Part shown: one piece after another, positions 25,145 through 33,978 of the stretch | Numbering within the stretch: the stretch's first letter is position 1 | Layout: the number at the start of each line of letters is the position of its first letter | Source: Nocardioides speluncae | Lineage (GTDB): Bacteria; Actinomycetota; Actinomycetes; Propionibacteriales; Nocardioidaceae | Direction: 5' to 3' | Length of the DNA: 52,563 nucleotides | Assembly: GCF_003121585.1 (NCBI RefSeq) | Contig: NZ_QEOO01000019.1 | Span: 1 to 52,563 of the forward strand | Notes under the pieces: generated by a model | Told to the model about the DNA's origin: nothing | What the model saw: the letters and a program-made list of their open reading frames with translations, nothing else | The model's database searches: none | Position numbers and translations under genes: made by a program

Positions 25145-26407
25145 TCAGTCCTTGTGCTCGGCGTTGACGAAGCCAGCGGCCTCGGCAGCCTCGGCGGTGC
25201 GGAACCACACCTCGGCCTTGGTCCGCGAGTACCACGGGCTAGTCGGCGCGTGGAACTTCATCGAGTCCGCGTTGCCCTTGATCTCGAAGCCCTCGGGAGC
25301 CGAGCCGTCCTCGAGCGGGGCGGCCGAGTCGGCGCCGTACGGAGCCTCCGCGGGTGCTTCGGCGGTCTCGGTCGCAGCCTCGGTCGCAGCCTCGGTCGCA
25401 GCCTCGGTCGCAGCCTCGGTCGCAGCCTCGGTCGCAGCCTCGGTCGCAGCCTCGGTCGCAGCCTCGGTCGCAGCCTCGGTCGCAGCCTCGGTCGCAGCCT
25501 CGGTCGCAGCCTCGGCGGCGGGCGCCTCGGTCGTCTCGGCCGGAACCTCGGCGACGGCGACCGGAGCGGGCGCCTCGGCCGGAGCGGCAGCCGCGGCCTC
25601 CGCCTCGACGGGAGCAGCCGGGGCAGCCGGGGCCTCGGCCGGGGTCTCCAGAAGCTCGCGCTCCCAGTCGGCCAGCGGCTCGGCGGCACCGGGCTCCGTG
25701 CTGTCGGTCTTGGCACCGGAGCGGGCGATCAGGCCCTCGGCGACGGCGTCGGCGATCACTCGGGTGAGCAGGCCGACCGCGCGGATGGCGTCGTCGTTGC
25801 CCGGGATCGGGTAGTCGACCTCGTCGGGGTCGCAGTTGGTGTCGAGGATGCCGATGATCGGGATCCGCAGCTTGCGGGCCTCCTCGACGGCGAGGTGCTC
25901 CTTCTTGGTGTCCACGATCCACACGGCCGCAGGCGTGCGGGTCATCTCGCGGATACCGCCGAGGGTCTTGTCCAGCTTGTCGCGCTCCCGCTTCATCTGC
26001 AGGAGCTCCTTCTTGGTGCGACCCGAGCCGGCGACGTTGTCGAAGTCGACCTCGTCGAGCTCCTTGAGGCGGTTGATCCGCTGGTGCACGGTCTGGAAGT
26101 TGGTGAGCATGCCGCCCAGCCAGCGCTGGTTGACGTAGGGCATGCCGACGCGGGTCGCCTGCTCGGCGATCGCCTCCTGGGCCTGCTTCTTGGTGCCGAC
26201 GAACATCACGGTGCCGCCCTTGGCGACGGTCTCCTTGATGAACGCGAACGAGCGGTCGATGTAGGCCAGCGACTGCTGCAGGTCGATGATGTAGATGCCG
26301 TTGCGCTCGGTCATGATGAAGCGCTTCATCTTCGGGTTCCAGCGTCGGGTCTGGTGTCCGAAGTGGACGCCGCTCTCGAGGAGCTGGCGCATAGTCACGA
26401 CTGCCAT
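25145..26407 (-). CDS. rpsB: 30S ribosomal protein S2 with long C-terminal extension
   Basis: 420 residues against the usual 250-300. Residues 1 to about 240 are a normal S2 ([51 protein letters not shown]). Then an Ala/Glu/Pro-rich linker contains twelve AATE units (about 299-347), and the last 48 residues form a separate module ([14 protein letters not shown], then [16 protein letters not shown]) like the small sunset-type domain on some actinobacterial proteins. S2 binds late to the 30S head via S1/uS3-side contacts; the tail should project from the surface. AGGAGAG precedes the ATG. Confidence 0.95.
   Translation of the reverse strand: MAVVTMRQLLESGVHFGHQTRRWNPKMKRFIMTERNGIYIIDLQQSLAYIDRSFAFIKETVAKGGTVMFVGTKKQAQEAIAEQATRVGMPYVNQRWLGGMLTNFQTVHQRINRLKELDEVDFDNVAGSGRTKKELLQMKRERDKLDKTLGGIREMTRTPAAVWIVDTKKEHLAVEEARKLRIPIIGILDTNCDPDEVDYPIPGNDDAIRAVGLLTRVIADAVAEGLIARSGAKTDSTEPGAAEPLADWERELLETPAEAPAAPAAPVEAEAAAAAPAEAPAPVAVAEVPAETTEAPAAEAATEAATEAATEAATEAATEAATEAATEAATEAATEAATEAATEAATETAEAPAEAPYGADSAAPLEDGSAPEGFEIKGNADSMKFHAPTSPWYSRTKAEVWFRTAEAAEAAGFVNAEHKD
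25369..25512. repeat. Perfect 12-nt tandem repeat, 12 copies, inside rpsB
   Basis: CGGTCGCAGCCT is repeated twelve times without a single difference over 144 nt. On the coding strand each unit adds Ala-Ala-Thr-Glu, so copy changes keep the reading frame. Perfect identity at every third position means recent expansion by slippage or unequal recombination. Confidence 0.97.
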
Positions 26408-26842
26408 GGTGGTTCTCTCCTGTGTGTGGAGGGCACACCGTTGACGCTCACCCTTCAGTCAGGGCGAACCGGAGCACCTTCTCCTGTTGTTTTCAGTTGC
26501 CACAGCCGGCGGGTGCCGACTGCCCTGACGCCGCGCGCGATCCGACCCGTCCGGCTCCCAGACGGAGCTGGGTGGCTGTGACGGAACTGAGGATCGTCGC
26601 CCACGGGTGATCGAGGCCCAGGAGCCTCGTCGCGGTCTGCGAGCGTGCGAAGTCAAACCCCGAGGGGTTTGCACGGGTCAGAGTAGTCCACGCTCTCCGC
26701 TTCTCGCCAATCCCGACAGCGGCGTACGGCACCACTCGGACCCGCCGCCCACTAACCGTCCACAGATTTCAACCCCTCGATTTCTCCACAGGCCCGACCG
26801 TCCCCTCCCCCAACCGTCGGCACCTCACAGCACGCTTCTCCC
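26408..26842. promoter_or_regulatory. Divergent rpsB / M23 intergenic region with long rpsB leader
   Basis: 435 nt without a convincing gene. On the rpsB side, TACTCT near 26682-26687 with an upstream TTGGCG (19-nt spacer) is a possible promoter, giving a leader of roughly 270 nt. That leader contains the 8-bp inverted repeat CAAACCCC/GGGGTTTG at 26654-26671. The M23 gene has no ribosome site. No tRNA or known leader motif was recognised. Confidence 0.4.
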
Positions 26843-27532
26843 ATGCGTCCTTCCGTGTTCCCGCTCCTGGCCCTCGCCGCGCTGCTGTTTCTCTGTCCGT
26901 CGCGGCCGGCCGCGTCCGACGACACCGTCCCCCGCGACGGCGTCTGGCCGCTCGACCCGGTTCCCGAGGTCGCGCGCGGCTTCGACCCGCCGGACGTGCC
27001 GTGGGGCTCCGGACATCGTGGTGTCGACCTCGTCGGCGCGGTCGGGCAGCCTGTCCGCTCGGCGCTGGCCGGGACGGTCAGCTACGCCGGCCGGCTCGCG
27101 GGCCGCGGCGTCGTCGTGGTCAGCCACGGCGACACCCGGACCACCTACGAGCCGGTCGCCGCGGCGGTGTCGGTCGGTGACCAAGTGGTCGCCGGTGACC
27201 AGCTAGGCCGGCTGGAGCGCCCGGGCTCCCACTGCTTCCCGTCGGTCTGCCTGCACTGGGGCTGGCTGCGGGGCGAGGTCTACCTCGATCCGCTCGACCT
27301 GGTCGGCGCCGGTCCGGTCCGGCTGCTGCCGTTCCTGGGTGGCCCAGGGGTCGGGTCGGCGCCAGTTTCCGATCGACTCCCCGTATCGGGAGGAAACTGG
27401 CGCCGTCTCGACACCTGCGGCTCAGCCTGTCCGGCGACGATCACCGGACCGGACCCGCCGTCGTGGTGGCCGTGGCCGGTCAGGCTCGGGGATGCGCCTG
27501 CTGATAGGCGCGACGAAGCCGGTCGGAGGTGA
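26843..27532 (+). CDS. M23-family peptidase (LytM type), exported
   Basis: 229 residues. Signal peptide 1-27, then the M23 beta-barrel: GHRGVDLVGAVGQPVRSA (first zinc His and Asp), GRGVVVVSHGDTRTTYEPV and the closing SVCLHWGW with the HxH-like catalytic end. M23 enzymes cut peptidoglycan cross-bridges, or act as inactive cell-wall scaffolds. A peptidase of this kind between xerC and rpsB is also found in M. tuberculosis. The last 50 or so residues overlap xerC in antisense (53 nt) and are low-complexity, so the true end of the useful fold is near residue 160. Confidence 0.85.
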   Translation: MRPSVFPLLALAALLFLCPSRPAASDDTVPRDGVWPLDPVPEVARGFDPPDVPWGSGHRGVDLVGAVGQPVRSALAGTVSYAGRLAGRGVVVVSHGDTRTTYEPVAAAVSVGDQVVAGDQLGRLERPGSHCFPSVCLHWGWLRGEVYLDPLDLVGAGPVRLLPFLGGPGVGSAPVSDRLPVSGGNWRRLDTCGSACPATITGPDPPSWWPWPVRLGDAPADRRDEAGRR

Positions 27533-28448
27533 CATGGGTGTAGAGCTGCGTGGTCGCGAGCGAGGCGTGGCCGAGAAGCTCCTGGACGGTACGCAGGTCC
27601 GCACCGCCCTCGAGCAGGTGAGTGGCGGCGGTGTGCCGGAGCCCGTGCGGACCGATGTCGGGAGCGCCGGGGACGTCCGCGATCCGCCGGTGCACCATCG
27701 ACCGGACCGCACGCTGGTCGATCCGCCGCCCCCGCGCGCCGAGGAAGAGCGCGGCTCCCGCGCCCTCCACGACCAGCGGCGGCCGACCGACTCGCAGCCA
27801 GCGGGTCAGGGCCTGAGCCGCAGGCTGACCGAACGGCACCGACCGCTCCTTGCGGCCCTTGCCGAGGACGCGGACGACGTTGCGCTCCCGATCCACGTCG
27901 TCGACGTCGAGGCCGCAGAGCTCGCCGACACGGATGCCGGTCGCGTAGAGCAGCTCGAGGATCGCGACGTCGCGTACGCCGACCGCGCTGCCGTCCTCCG
28001 CCAAGGCGGCCGCCGCCTCCACGAGCGACCGCGCCTCGTCGGCGCGGAGGACCGGAGGGAGCGTCTTGTGCAGCTTCGGAGAGCCGAGCAGTGCGCCGGC
28101 GTCCGTCTCTGCGCGGCCGGTCCGCACCAGCCAGGCGGTGAAGACCCGCGCAGCCGTGGCCCGCCGCGACATCGTGGTCCGCGCCTTGCCGGTGGTCTGC
28201 TGCTTGGCCAGCCAGCTGCGCAGGGTGCGCAGCTCGAGCCGGGTCACGTCGGCGTGCCCGAGCCGGGCCGCGTGGTCGAGCATCGAGGCGACGTCCCCGA
28301 TGTAGGCCCGCACCGTATGTGGAGTCAGGTCGCGCTCCGCGGACAGGTGGCGCTCGTACTCCCCCAGCACGGCCACCATCGCCTCCGGCAGCCCAGGCGA
28401 CTCCGCGTCCGGCGGACCTGCGGACGTCGACTCGTTGCCCTCGGCCAT
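27480..28448 (-). CDS. xerC: Tyrosine recombinase XerC
   Basis: Site-specific recombinase that with XerD resolves chromosome dimers at dif. 322 residues: SAM-like N-terminal domain (YERHLSAERDLTPHTVRAY), then the catalytic set ATGIRVGELCGL (Arg), HGLRHTAATHLL (His-x-x-Arg), LLGHASLATTQLYTH (His/Trp position and nucleophilic Tyr). Preceded by the PLD-like gene (26 nt) on the same strand, part of the comM-dprA-xerC run. Confidence 0.94.
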   Translation of the reverse strand: MAEGNESTSAGPPDAESPGLPEAMVAVLGEYERHLSAERDLTPHTVRAYIGDVASMLDHAARLGHADVTRLELRTLRSWLAKQQTTGKARTTMSRRATAARVFTAWLVRTGRAETDAGALLGSPKLHKTLPPVLRADEARSLVEAAAALAEDGSAVGVRDVAILELLYATGIRVGELCGLDVDDVDRERNVVRVLGKGRKERSVPFGQPAAQALTRWLRVGRPPLVVEGAGAALFLGARGRRIDQRAVRSMVHRRIADVPGAPDIGPHGLRHTAATHLLEGGADLRTVQELLGHASLATTQLYTHVTSDRLRRAYQQAHPRA

Positions 28449-28474
28449 GGATCGAGTCTAGGAAGCCGAGCGGC

Positions 28475-29611
28475 CTACTCGGTGTCGGCGCGCGCTCGCA
28501 GCCGCTCGTAGAACGCGACGTACTGGCGGTAGCGCTTCGGACCGGCGTCGAGCATCAGCACCAGGTCGTCGTTGGAGAGCGACAGCTGACCCCAGTTGTC
28601 CGAGCCCGTCGACACCAGCCGATGCCGGCGCCCGTCGCGGACGTAGTCGGCCAGCATCAGCTTGTTGTGGATGTGGTCGCCGTTCTTGAAGACCCCTGGG
28701 TGCAGGCGCACGCCACCCGCGAGCAGCTGGGCCCGGACGCCGCCACCAACGTGCAGCCCCTCGACCACCTCCACCCGAGCACCGGCCCGCGCCTTGCTCG
28801 CGAGCAACGACGCCAGTCGGTGTCCGCGTTCGGAGTGCCAGGCGTGCATGACGACGCGGATCGTCGTGCCCCGGTCGGGTAGCCCACGCAGCGTCCGGTA
28901 GATCGGCTCCTCCGCGGGACTGAAGCCCGGGAAGAAGTACGCCCGGTCGCGGCCGAGACGGCGGGTCATCGCCGGACTCGCCATCGGCTCGTCGCGCACC
29001 TGCCGGCGGAACACGGCGTCGAAGGCGCGCCACACGTCGCGGCGGCCGACGTAGGAGTACACGTCGGTGTACTGCCCGGTCGACAGGTAGGTGAGGTTCA
29101 TCGAGCCGGCCATGACGACGTACCTGGCGTCGCCGGTACGCGAGAACGACCAGGACTTCTGGTGGGTGACGCCGCGACCGTCCGCGCCTCGTGCCGAGTT
29201 GCCGGTCAGGACCAGGAACGACCGCATGCTGGCGTCAGAACCGAGCTCACGGAGGAGGAGCTCGACCGCGCGGAACTGCCTGGAGTGACCATTGAGCACG
29301 ACCTGCACCCGCACGCCGCGGTCGTGAGCGGCGACCAGGGCCTCGGCAACGTCGCGGAGTGTGAACGAGTAGCCCACGATCCTGATCGTCTCGCCGGGCG
29401 GCGTGTGCTCGATGTTGCCGATCAGTGCCCGGACGATCGCGTGGCCGGACGGCTCCGCCACCGGGTACCCGAAGAGCGCACCCCGCGGCGGCGTCCACGG
29501 CTCCGCGTAGCCCTTCTCGTCCGCCGCCCCGCGCAACGCGAAGATCCCGGCGGCCACGCCCACGAGAATGACGATGCAGGTCACCACCACACCGACCCCC
29601 GTCCTCCGCAT
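28475..29611 (-). CDS. Exported phospholipase D-like protein
   Basis: 378 residues with an N-terminal signal/anchor (VGVVVTCIVILVGVAAGIFAL). Two PLD half-sites are visible: THQKSWSFS with AGSMNLTYLSTGQYTD, and HIHNKLMLAD with STGSDNWGQLSLSNDDLVL, each giving HxK followed by a Ser/Asn/Asp cluster. The fold covers phospholipases, nucleases and cardiolipin synthases; the exported form suggests a lipid or extracellular DNA substrate. It sits between dprA and xerC, where M. tuberculosis has an unrelated gene, so it is an insertion into a conserved cluster. Confidence 0.85.
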   Translation of the reverse strand: MRRTGVGVVVTCIVILVGVAAGIFALRGAADEKGYAEPWTPPRGALFGYPVAEPSGHAIVRALIGNIEHTPPGETIRIVGYSFTLRDVAEALVAAHDRGVRVQVVLNGHSRQFRAVELLLRELGSDASMRSFLVLTGNSARGADGRGVTHQKSWSFSRTGDARYVVMAGSMNLTYLSTGQYTDVYSYVGRRDVWRAFDAVFRRQVRDEPMASPAMTRRLGRDRAYFFPGFSPAEEPIYRTLRGLPDRGTTIRVVMHAWHSERGHRLASLLASKARAGARVEVVEGLHVGGGVRAQLLAGGVRLHPGVFKNGDHIHNKLMLADYVRDGRRHRLVSTGSDNWGQLSLSNDDLVLMLDAGPKRYRQYVAFYERLRARADTE

Positions 29612-29650
29612 CCCGGCAGTCTGACATGTGGCGCGTGTACGACGCCGCCA

Positions 29651-30853
29651 TCAGGTCCGCGCCTCCTCGCCCAGCACCCAACCCGTGTCGGTGCTGACAA
29701 CCAGACCGACCTGCTGCAGGCGGCCGAGCACGGAGCGCACCTCGACCAGTCCGATGCCGGCGGTCCGGGCGATCGAGTCGACGGCGGCGGGCCGGGCCGC
29801 CGGGACGGCGTCGAGGACCTGCTGCTCGCGTTCGCGCAGCCGATCCCGGGGCCGGGTGTCGGCCCGAGGGTCCTCGAGCAGGTGAGCCCCTGCTACCCCG
29901 ACGACCTCCAGCACCTCCACCGCGGAGGTCACCAACATCGCTGACCCCGCGCGGATGAGCTGATGGACACCCTGGGACGGGGCGCTGGTGACCGGGCCGG
30001 GCACGCCCATCACCGGGCGGCTCAGCCGCTCCGCCCAGTTGGCGGTGTTGAGTGCTCCACTCCGGATCGCCGCCTCCACCACGACCGTGCCCTTCGACAT
30101 GGCGGCGATGATCCGGTTGCGGCTGAGGAACCGCATCCGCATCGGAGCGCACCCCGGCGCGAGCTCGGAGATGACCACGCCGACCTCAGCGATGTAGTCG
30201 AGCAGGGGTTTGTGGGCCTTGGGGTAGGCCCGGTCGACGCCACAGGCGAGCACCGCAGCCGTGGGCCCGCGGACGGCGAGCGCCCCGCGGTGGGCGGCCT
30301 GGTCGATGCCGAAGGCGGCACCCGAGACGACGCCGACGTCCGCGTTCGCGATGCCGGCGGCCAGGTCTCGCGCGATGTCGGTGCCGTAGGACGTCGACGA
30401 GCGCGAGCCGACGACGCTCACGGACTCGGCGAACGTGTCGAGGCGGAGCGGGCCTTTGGCCCACAGCCCGAGCGGAACTCCGCCGCGCTGCTGCAGCGGC
30501 TCGGCGCGGTCGAGGTCGCCGAGCTGGATCGGCCACTCCGCATCGCCCGGGACGACGAAGCGAATGCCGAGTCGGGCTGCCTGCTCCAGCTCGCGCACCG
30601 GGTCCAACCCGCGGAGCCGGCTGGCGACGTCCTTGAGAACGCCGTCGACGTCCTGTTCCCCGGCGAGATGGTCGTGCACCCGTACCGCGCCGAGCTCGGC
30701 GACCAGGCCCGCCATCCGCGGGTCACCGGGTTCGGCGAGCCGGCACAGGGCGACCCGGGCCAGCCTGTCGCGCTCGAGGCCCGGAGGAGGCTCCGGGCCT
30801 GCCGACGGGGCTGACGGGGCCGACGAGGCAACCGCTGCCGGGTCGGTGCTCAT
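29651..30853 (-). CDS. dprA: DNA-processing protein DprA
   Basis: Loads RecA on incoming single-stranded DNA during transformation; often kept in species not known to be competent. 400 residues: N-terminal SAM-like part, the Rossmann core with GSRSSTSYGTDIARDLA and VSGAAFGIDQAAHRGAL (ssDNA-binding), SRNRIIAAMSKGTVVVEA, and a C-terminal winged helix. ATG chosen at 30853 because it overlaps the comM stop by 4 nt (ATGA). Confidence 0.94.
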   Translation of the reverse strand: MSTDPAAVASSAPSAPSAGPEPPPGLERDRLARVALCRLAEPGDPRMAGLVAELGAVRVHDHLAGEQDVDGVLKDVASRLRGLDPVRELEQAARLGIRFVVPGDAEWPIQLGDLDRAEPLQQRGGVPLGLWAKGPLRLDTFAESVSVVGSRSSTSYGTDIARDLAAGIANADVGVVSGAAFGIDQAAHRGALAVRGPTAAVLACGVDRAYPKAHKPLLDYIAEVGVVISELAPGCAPMRMRFLSRNRIIAAMSKGTVVVEAAIRSGALNTANWAERLSRPVMGVPGPVTSAPSQGVHQLIRAGSAMLVTSAVEVLEVVGVAGAHLLEDPRADTRPRDRLREREQQVLDAVPAARPAAVDSIARTAGIGLVEVRSVLGRLQQVGLVVSTDTGWVLGEEART

Positions 30854-32442
30854 CCGGCCCTCCTCTGCATCGCGGAGACCAGCAGTGGCTTGCCGAGGCG
30901 CAGATCGAGCGCGGTCCGGGCGTCCCCGCGACCGGGCTGGTTGCGGCCCGCGAGGTCCGCGACCGTCCAGGCCAGGCGGTGCACGCGCGTGGCTCCGCGC
31001 CGGGTGAGCGCCCCGCTCAGCAGGTGGTCGTCGACCAGCTGCTGGGCGTCGTCGGTCAGCGGCCAGTCCTGGCGCAGCGCCGGCCCCGGCGCCTGGGAGT
31101 TGAGCCGCCACGAGCGATCGACGTACCGCTGCGCCTGGCGTTCACGGGCGGCCATCACACGCTCCCGGACCGGCGCGGACGGCTCGTTGCCCAGCGGGTC
31201 GCGTCCGCGCCCACCCTGGCGGACCGGAGTGACGTTGCGGGTGATGTCGATTCGGTCGACGATCGGGCCGCTGAGCTTCGCGCGGTACTCGCGGCGCTGC
31301 ACCTCCCGGCACGTGCAGTTGTTGTCACGCTGCATCGGGTGGTAGTCGCCGCACGGGCACGGGTTCGAGGCGACGACGAACATCCCGCGCGTCGGGTACG
31401 TCGCGGTCTCGTCGCCGCGGGCGATCGTCACCTCGCCGTTCTCCAGGGGCTGACGCAGGCCCTCGATGATGTCGGTGGCGAACAGCCCGAACTCGTCCAG
31501 GAACAGGACTCCACAGTGCGCCCGGCTGACCTCGCCGGGCCGCACCCTTCCCGAACCGCCGCCGAGGATGCTGTTGCGCGAGGCGTTGTGGTGGGGCGCC
31601 ACGAACGGAGGCCTGGTGATCAGGCCGGAGCCTGGGTCGAGAACGCCGGCCAGCGAATGGATGGCGGTCAGCTCGAGCGACTCCTCCAGCGTGAGGTCGG
31701 GAAGGATCCCGGGCAGCCGCTCCGCGAGCGTCGTCTTGCCGGCGCCCTTCGGCCCGCTCAACATGAGGTGATGGCCGCCGGCCGCCGACACCTCCAACGC
31801 GAACCGGGCGTCCTCCATCCCGTCGATGTCGGCCAGGTCGAGGTCGGTGAGCCGCTCCTCGCCACGCCAGGACAGCAGCGGGCTGCCCGACAGCGGCTCG
31901 ACGGGCGGCGCGTCCGGCACCTCGTTGCCGCACAGCTCGGCCACCACCTGGGCGAGCGAGCGCATCCCGAACACCGACATCCCCGGGACCATCGCCGCCT
32001 CCGGCAGCTGCGGCTCCGGCACGAACACCCGGTCGATGCCCCGGGCGGCCGCGGCCATCGTCATCGGCAGCACGCCGGGCACCGGCCGGAGCCGGCCGTC
32101 GAGGGTCAGCTCGCCGATCAGCACCGTCCGCTCCAGCGACTCGACCGGGAAGCCCTCGGTCGTCGCCGCGACCACGCCCACCGCCATCGCCAGGTCGAAG
32201 TGCGGCCCGCGCTTCGGCAGGTCCGCCGGCGAGAGCAGGATCGTCACCCGGCGGGTGGACGGCCATTCGTAGCCGCTGTTGGCGATGGCGGTCCGGCAAC
32301 GGTCTCGGCCCTCGTTGATCGACGCGTCCGGCCGCCCGACCAGGACCATCGCGACGATTCCCTGCGAGACGTCGACCTGAACGTCGACGACGTGGCCCAC
32401 GGCACCCTGCAGCGACACGGTGCGCGCGGTCGCGACCGCCAT
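30850..32442 (-). CDS. comM: ComM/YifB AAA+ ATPase (Mg-chelatase-like)
   Basis: 530 residues. ComM is a hexameric helicase that drives branch migration in natural transformation. N-terminal Lon-protease-like fold (VDVSQGIVAMVLVGRPDASI), Walker A GPKGAGKTTLAERLPGILP, Walker B GVLFLDEFGLF, sensor SNPCPCGDYH with a zinc-like CxC...C cluster (NPCPCG, NCTCREVQ), and the C-terminal Mg-chelatase domain. Start overlaps the yraN stop by 1 nt (TGATG); end is coupled to dprA. Confidence 0.96.
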   Translation of the reverse strand: MAVATARTVSLQGAVGHVVDVQVDVSQGIVAMVLVGRPDASINEGRDRCRTAIANSGYEWPSTRRVTILLSPADLPKRGPHFDLAMAVGVVAATTEGFPVESLERTVLIGELTLDGRLRPVPGVLPMTMAAAARGIDRVFVPEPQLPEAAMVPGMSVFGMRSLAQVVAELCGNEVPDAPPVEPLSGSPLLSWRGEERLTDLDLADIDGMEDARFALEVSAAGGHHLMLSGPKGAGKTTLAERLPGILPDLTLEESLELTAIHSLAGVLDPGSGLITRPPFVAPHHNASRNSILGGGSGRVRPGEVSRAHCGVLFLDEFGLFATDIIEGLRQPLENGEVTIARGDETATYPTRGMFVVASNPCPCGDYHPMQRDNNCTCREVQRREYRAKLSGPIVDRIDITRNVTPVRQGGRGRDPLGNEPSAPVRERVMAARERQAQRYVDRSWRLNSQAPGPALRQDWPLTDDAQQLVDDHLLSGALTRRGATRVHRLAWTVADLAGRNQPGRGDARTALDLRLGKPLLVSAMQRRAG

Positions 32443-32801
32443 CAGCAGACTCCCCGCACATGCTCGACGGTCGCCGCGCCGCTGGGCGGCCGGAGCACCC
32501 CGACCAGGTCGAAACGTACGTCGGGCGGGTGCACCGGATGGTCCCTCAGCCAGCAGACCGCGAGCCGGCGCAGCCGCTCTGCCTTGGCCTCGGTCACCGT
32601 CGCCAGCGGCTCGCCGTACGCCGTCGACGAGCGGGTCTTCACCTCACAGATCACCAGCACGTCGCCGTCGCGCAGCACCAGATCGATCTCACCCTGCTCG
32701 CACCGCCAGTTGCGGTCGAGCACCACCATCCCCTGCGCCACCAGGTGGCGCGCGGCGAGCGACTCGCCGTACGCACCCAGGCCCTGTGTCCTTGTCGTCA
32801 T
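32442..32801 (-). CDS. yraN: YraN-family (UPF0102) endonuclease-like protein
   Basis: 119 residues with [33 protein letters not shown] and [10 protein letters not shown], the E-D-ExK core of the PD-(D/E)XK-like UPF0102 family. A role in recombination or Holliday-junction handling is assumed from the constant neighbourhood yraN-comM-dprA. Its start at 32801 follows a 161-nt gap from the DUF2469 gene that holds a palindromic repeat. Confidence 0.92.
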   Translation of the reverse strand: MTTRTQGLGAYGESLAARHLVAQGMVVLDRNWRCEQGEIDLVLRDGDVLVICEVKTRSSTAYGEPLATVTEAKAERLRRLAVCWLRDHPVHPPDVRFDLVGVLRPPSGAATVEHVRGVC

Positions 32802-32913
32802 GTCTGACCTCCTGCGACGAGCGTCGCGGGCGGCGGGGACAGTAGGGCGTCAGCGCGTGCATGCCTGTGGAGAGGACGGCCTGTGGACAGGAAGACGGCC
32901 AAAGTGGGCCGTT

Positions 32914-32954
32914 GGTGGTCTCGATACGGTCGCTGCGCGACCTACTCGACCACC
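32914..32954 (-). repeat. 41-bp palindromic repeat, likely terminator of the lepB-rnhB unit
   Basis: GGTGGTC at 32914-32920 pairs with GACCACC at 32948-32954, and GGTCGC/GCGACC (32928-32933, 32937-32942) forms an inner stem with a 3-nt loop. It begins 9 nt after the DUF2469 stop. The text GTCTCGATACGGTCGCTGCG resembles a repeat I remember as abundant in Nocardioides-type genomes. Confidence 0.6.
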
Positions 32955-32962
32955 GCGATTGG

Positions 32963-33271
32963 CTACGGCTTGGGCGGGTCGATGTCGGAGGGAGCGAGCT
33001 CCTCGACGTTGACGTCCTTGAAGGTCAGCACCTTGACGTTCTTGGCGAAGCGGGCGGGGCGGTACATGTCCCACACCCAGGCGTCGCTCATCGAGACCTC
33101 GAAGAAGACGTCGCCCGCCTCGGTGCGCGCCTTCACGTCCACCTGGTTGCAGAGGTAGAAGCGCCGGTCGGTCTCCACGACGTACTTGAAGATCCGCACG
33201 ACGTCGCGGTACTCGCGGTAGAGGTTGAGCTCCATCTCGGTCTCGTACTTCTCGAGATCCTCGGCGCTCAT
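32963..33271 (-). CDS. DUF2469 conserved actinobacterial protein
   Basis: 102 residues with the family blocks MSAEDLEKYETEMELNLYRE, FKYVVETDRRFYLCNQV, and VSMSDAWVWDMYRPARF. The family is almost confined to actinobacteria and always near rnhB; no function is established. Acidic and aromatic, without membrane or catalytic features. Strong GGAGGAG before the ATG, which overlaps the rnhB stop by 4 nt. Confidence 0.93.
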   Translation of the reverse strand: MSAEDLEKYETEMELNLYREYRDVVRIFKYVVETDRRFYLCNQVDVKARTEAGDVFFEVSMSDAWVWDMYRPARFAKNVKVLTFKDVNVEELAPSDIDPPKP

Positions 33272-33978
33272 CGGCACTCCTCCAGGGTGAACGTGTCCTC
33301 CGTATTCTGCCCCGACTCGGGTGGCTCCAGCCCGGCGGCCCGCCGGACGTTGACGAACCTCATCCGGTGCACCGGCGACGGGCCGTGCGCTGTCAGCGCC
33401 TCGGCGTGTACGTCGGTGATGTAGCCCTTGTGGGTCTTGAAGTCGTAGGCCGGCCACTCGCGGTCCAGCTCGCACATGATCCGGTCCCGGGTCACCTTCG
33501 CCAGCACCGATGCCGCCGCGATGCAGGCGGCCACCCGGTCGCCCTTCCAGATCGCCAGCCCGGGCACCTCCAGCCCGTCGACCGGGAACCCGTCGGTCAG
33601 CACGTACGACGGCCGTACGTCGAGCCGCGCCAGCGCCCGCCGCAGCGCTTCGACGTTCGCGACGTGCATCCCGAGCCGGTCGCACTCCTCAGACTCGATC
33701 ACCACCACCGACCACGCGAGCGCCCGCCGTACCACCTGGGTGTAGCAGCGCTCGCGAGCCTTCTCGGTGAGCAGCTTGGAGTCGGCGAGCCCGGGAACCA
33801 CGCCGGCCTTGCCGGGCGGCAGGATCGCTGCCGCGGCGACGAGCGGCCCGGCGCAGGCTCCCCGGCCGGCCTCGTCAACACCGGCGATCGGTTCCAGGCC
33901 GACCCGCCGCAGCGCCCGCTCGTAGCCGTAGAGCCCGGCGTCGCGGCGTACGGTCACTCCGCGCGGCAACTCACTCAT
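33268..33978 (-). CDS. rnhB: Ribonuclease HII
   Basis: Cuts RNA in RNA:DNA hybrids and starts removal of misincorporated ribonucleotides. 236 residues: first acidic pair Asp35-Glu36 in GVDEAGRGACAGPLVAAA, DSKLLTEKARE, then YVLTDGFPV with the third Asp, and SVLAKVTRDRIM. Overlaps the lepB stop (4 nt) upstream and the DUF2469 start downstream. Confidence 0.96.
   Translation of the reverse strand: MSELPRGVTVRRDAGLYGYERALRRVGLEPIAGVDEAGRGACAGPLVAAAAILPPGKAGVVPGLADSKLLTEKARERCYTQVVRRALAWSVVVIESEECDRLGMHVANVEALRRALARLDVRPSYVLTDGFPVDGLEVPGLAIWKGDRVAACIAAASVLAKVTRDRIMCELDREWPAYDFKTHKGYITDVHAEALTAHGPSPVHRMRFVNVRRAAGLEPPESGQNTEDTFTLEECR

Noticed and set aside
25369..25512. CRISPR-like array
   Set aside because: Units are 12 nt, contiguous, without spacers, and in frame within rpsB.
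24600..26581. Long forward-strand frames antisense to tsf and rpsB, with Ser-Val-Ala-Ala or Arg-Ser-Leu-Gly repeats
   Set aside because: They are mirror readings of the rpsB 12-nt repeat and GC-rich codons; the reverse-strand S2 and EF-Ts are unmistakable.
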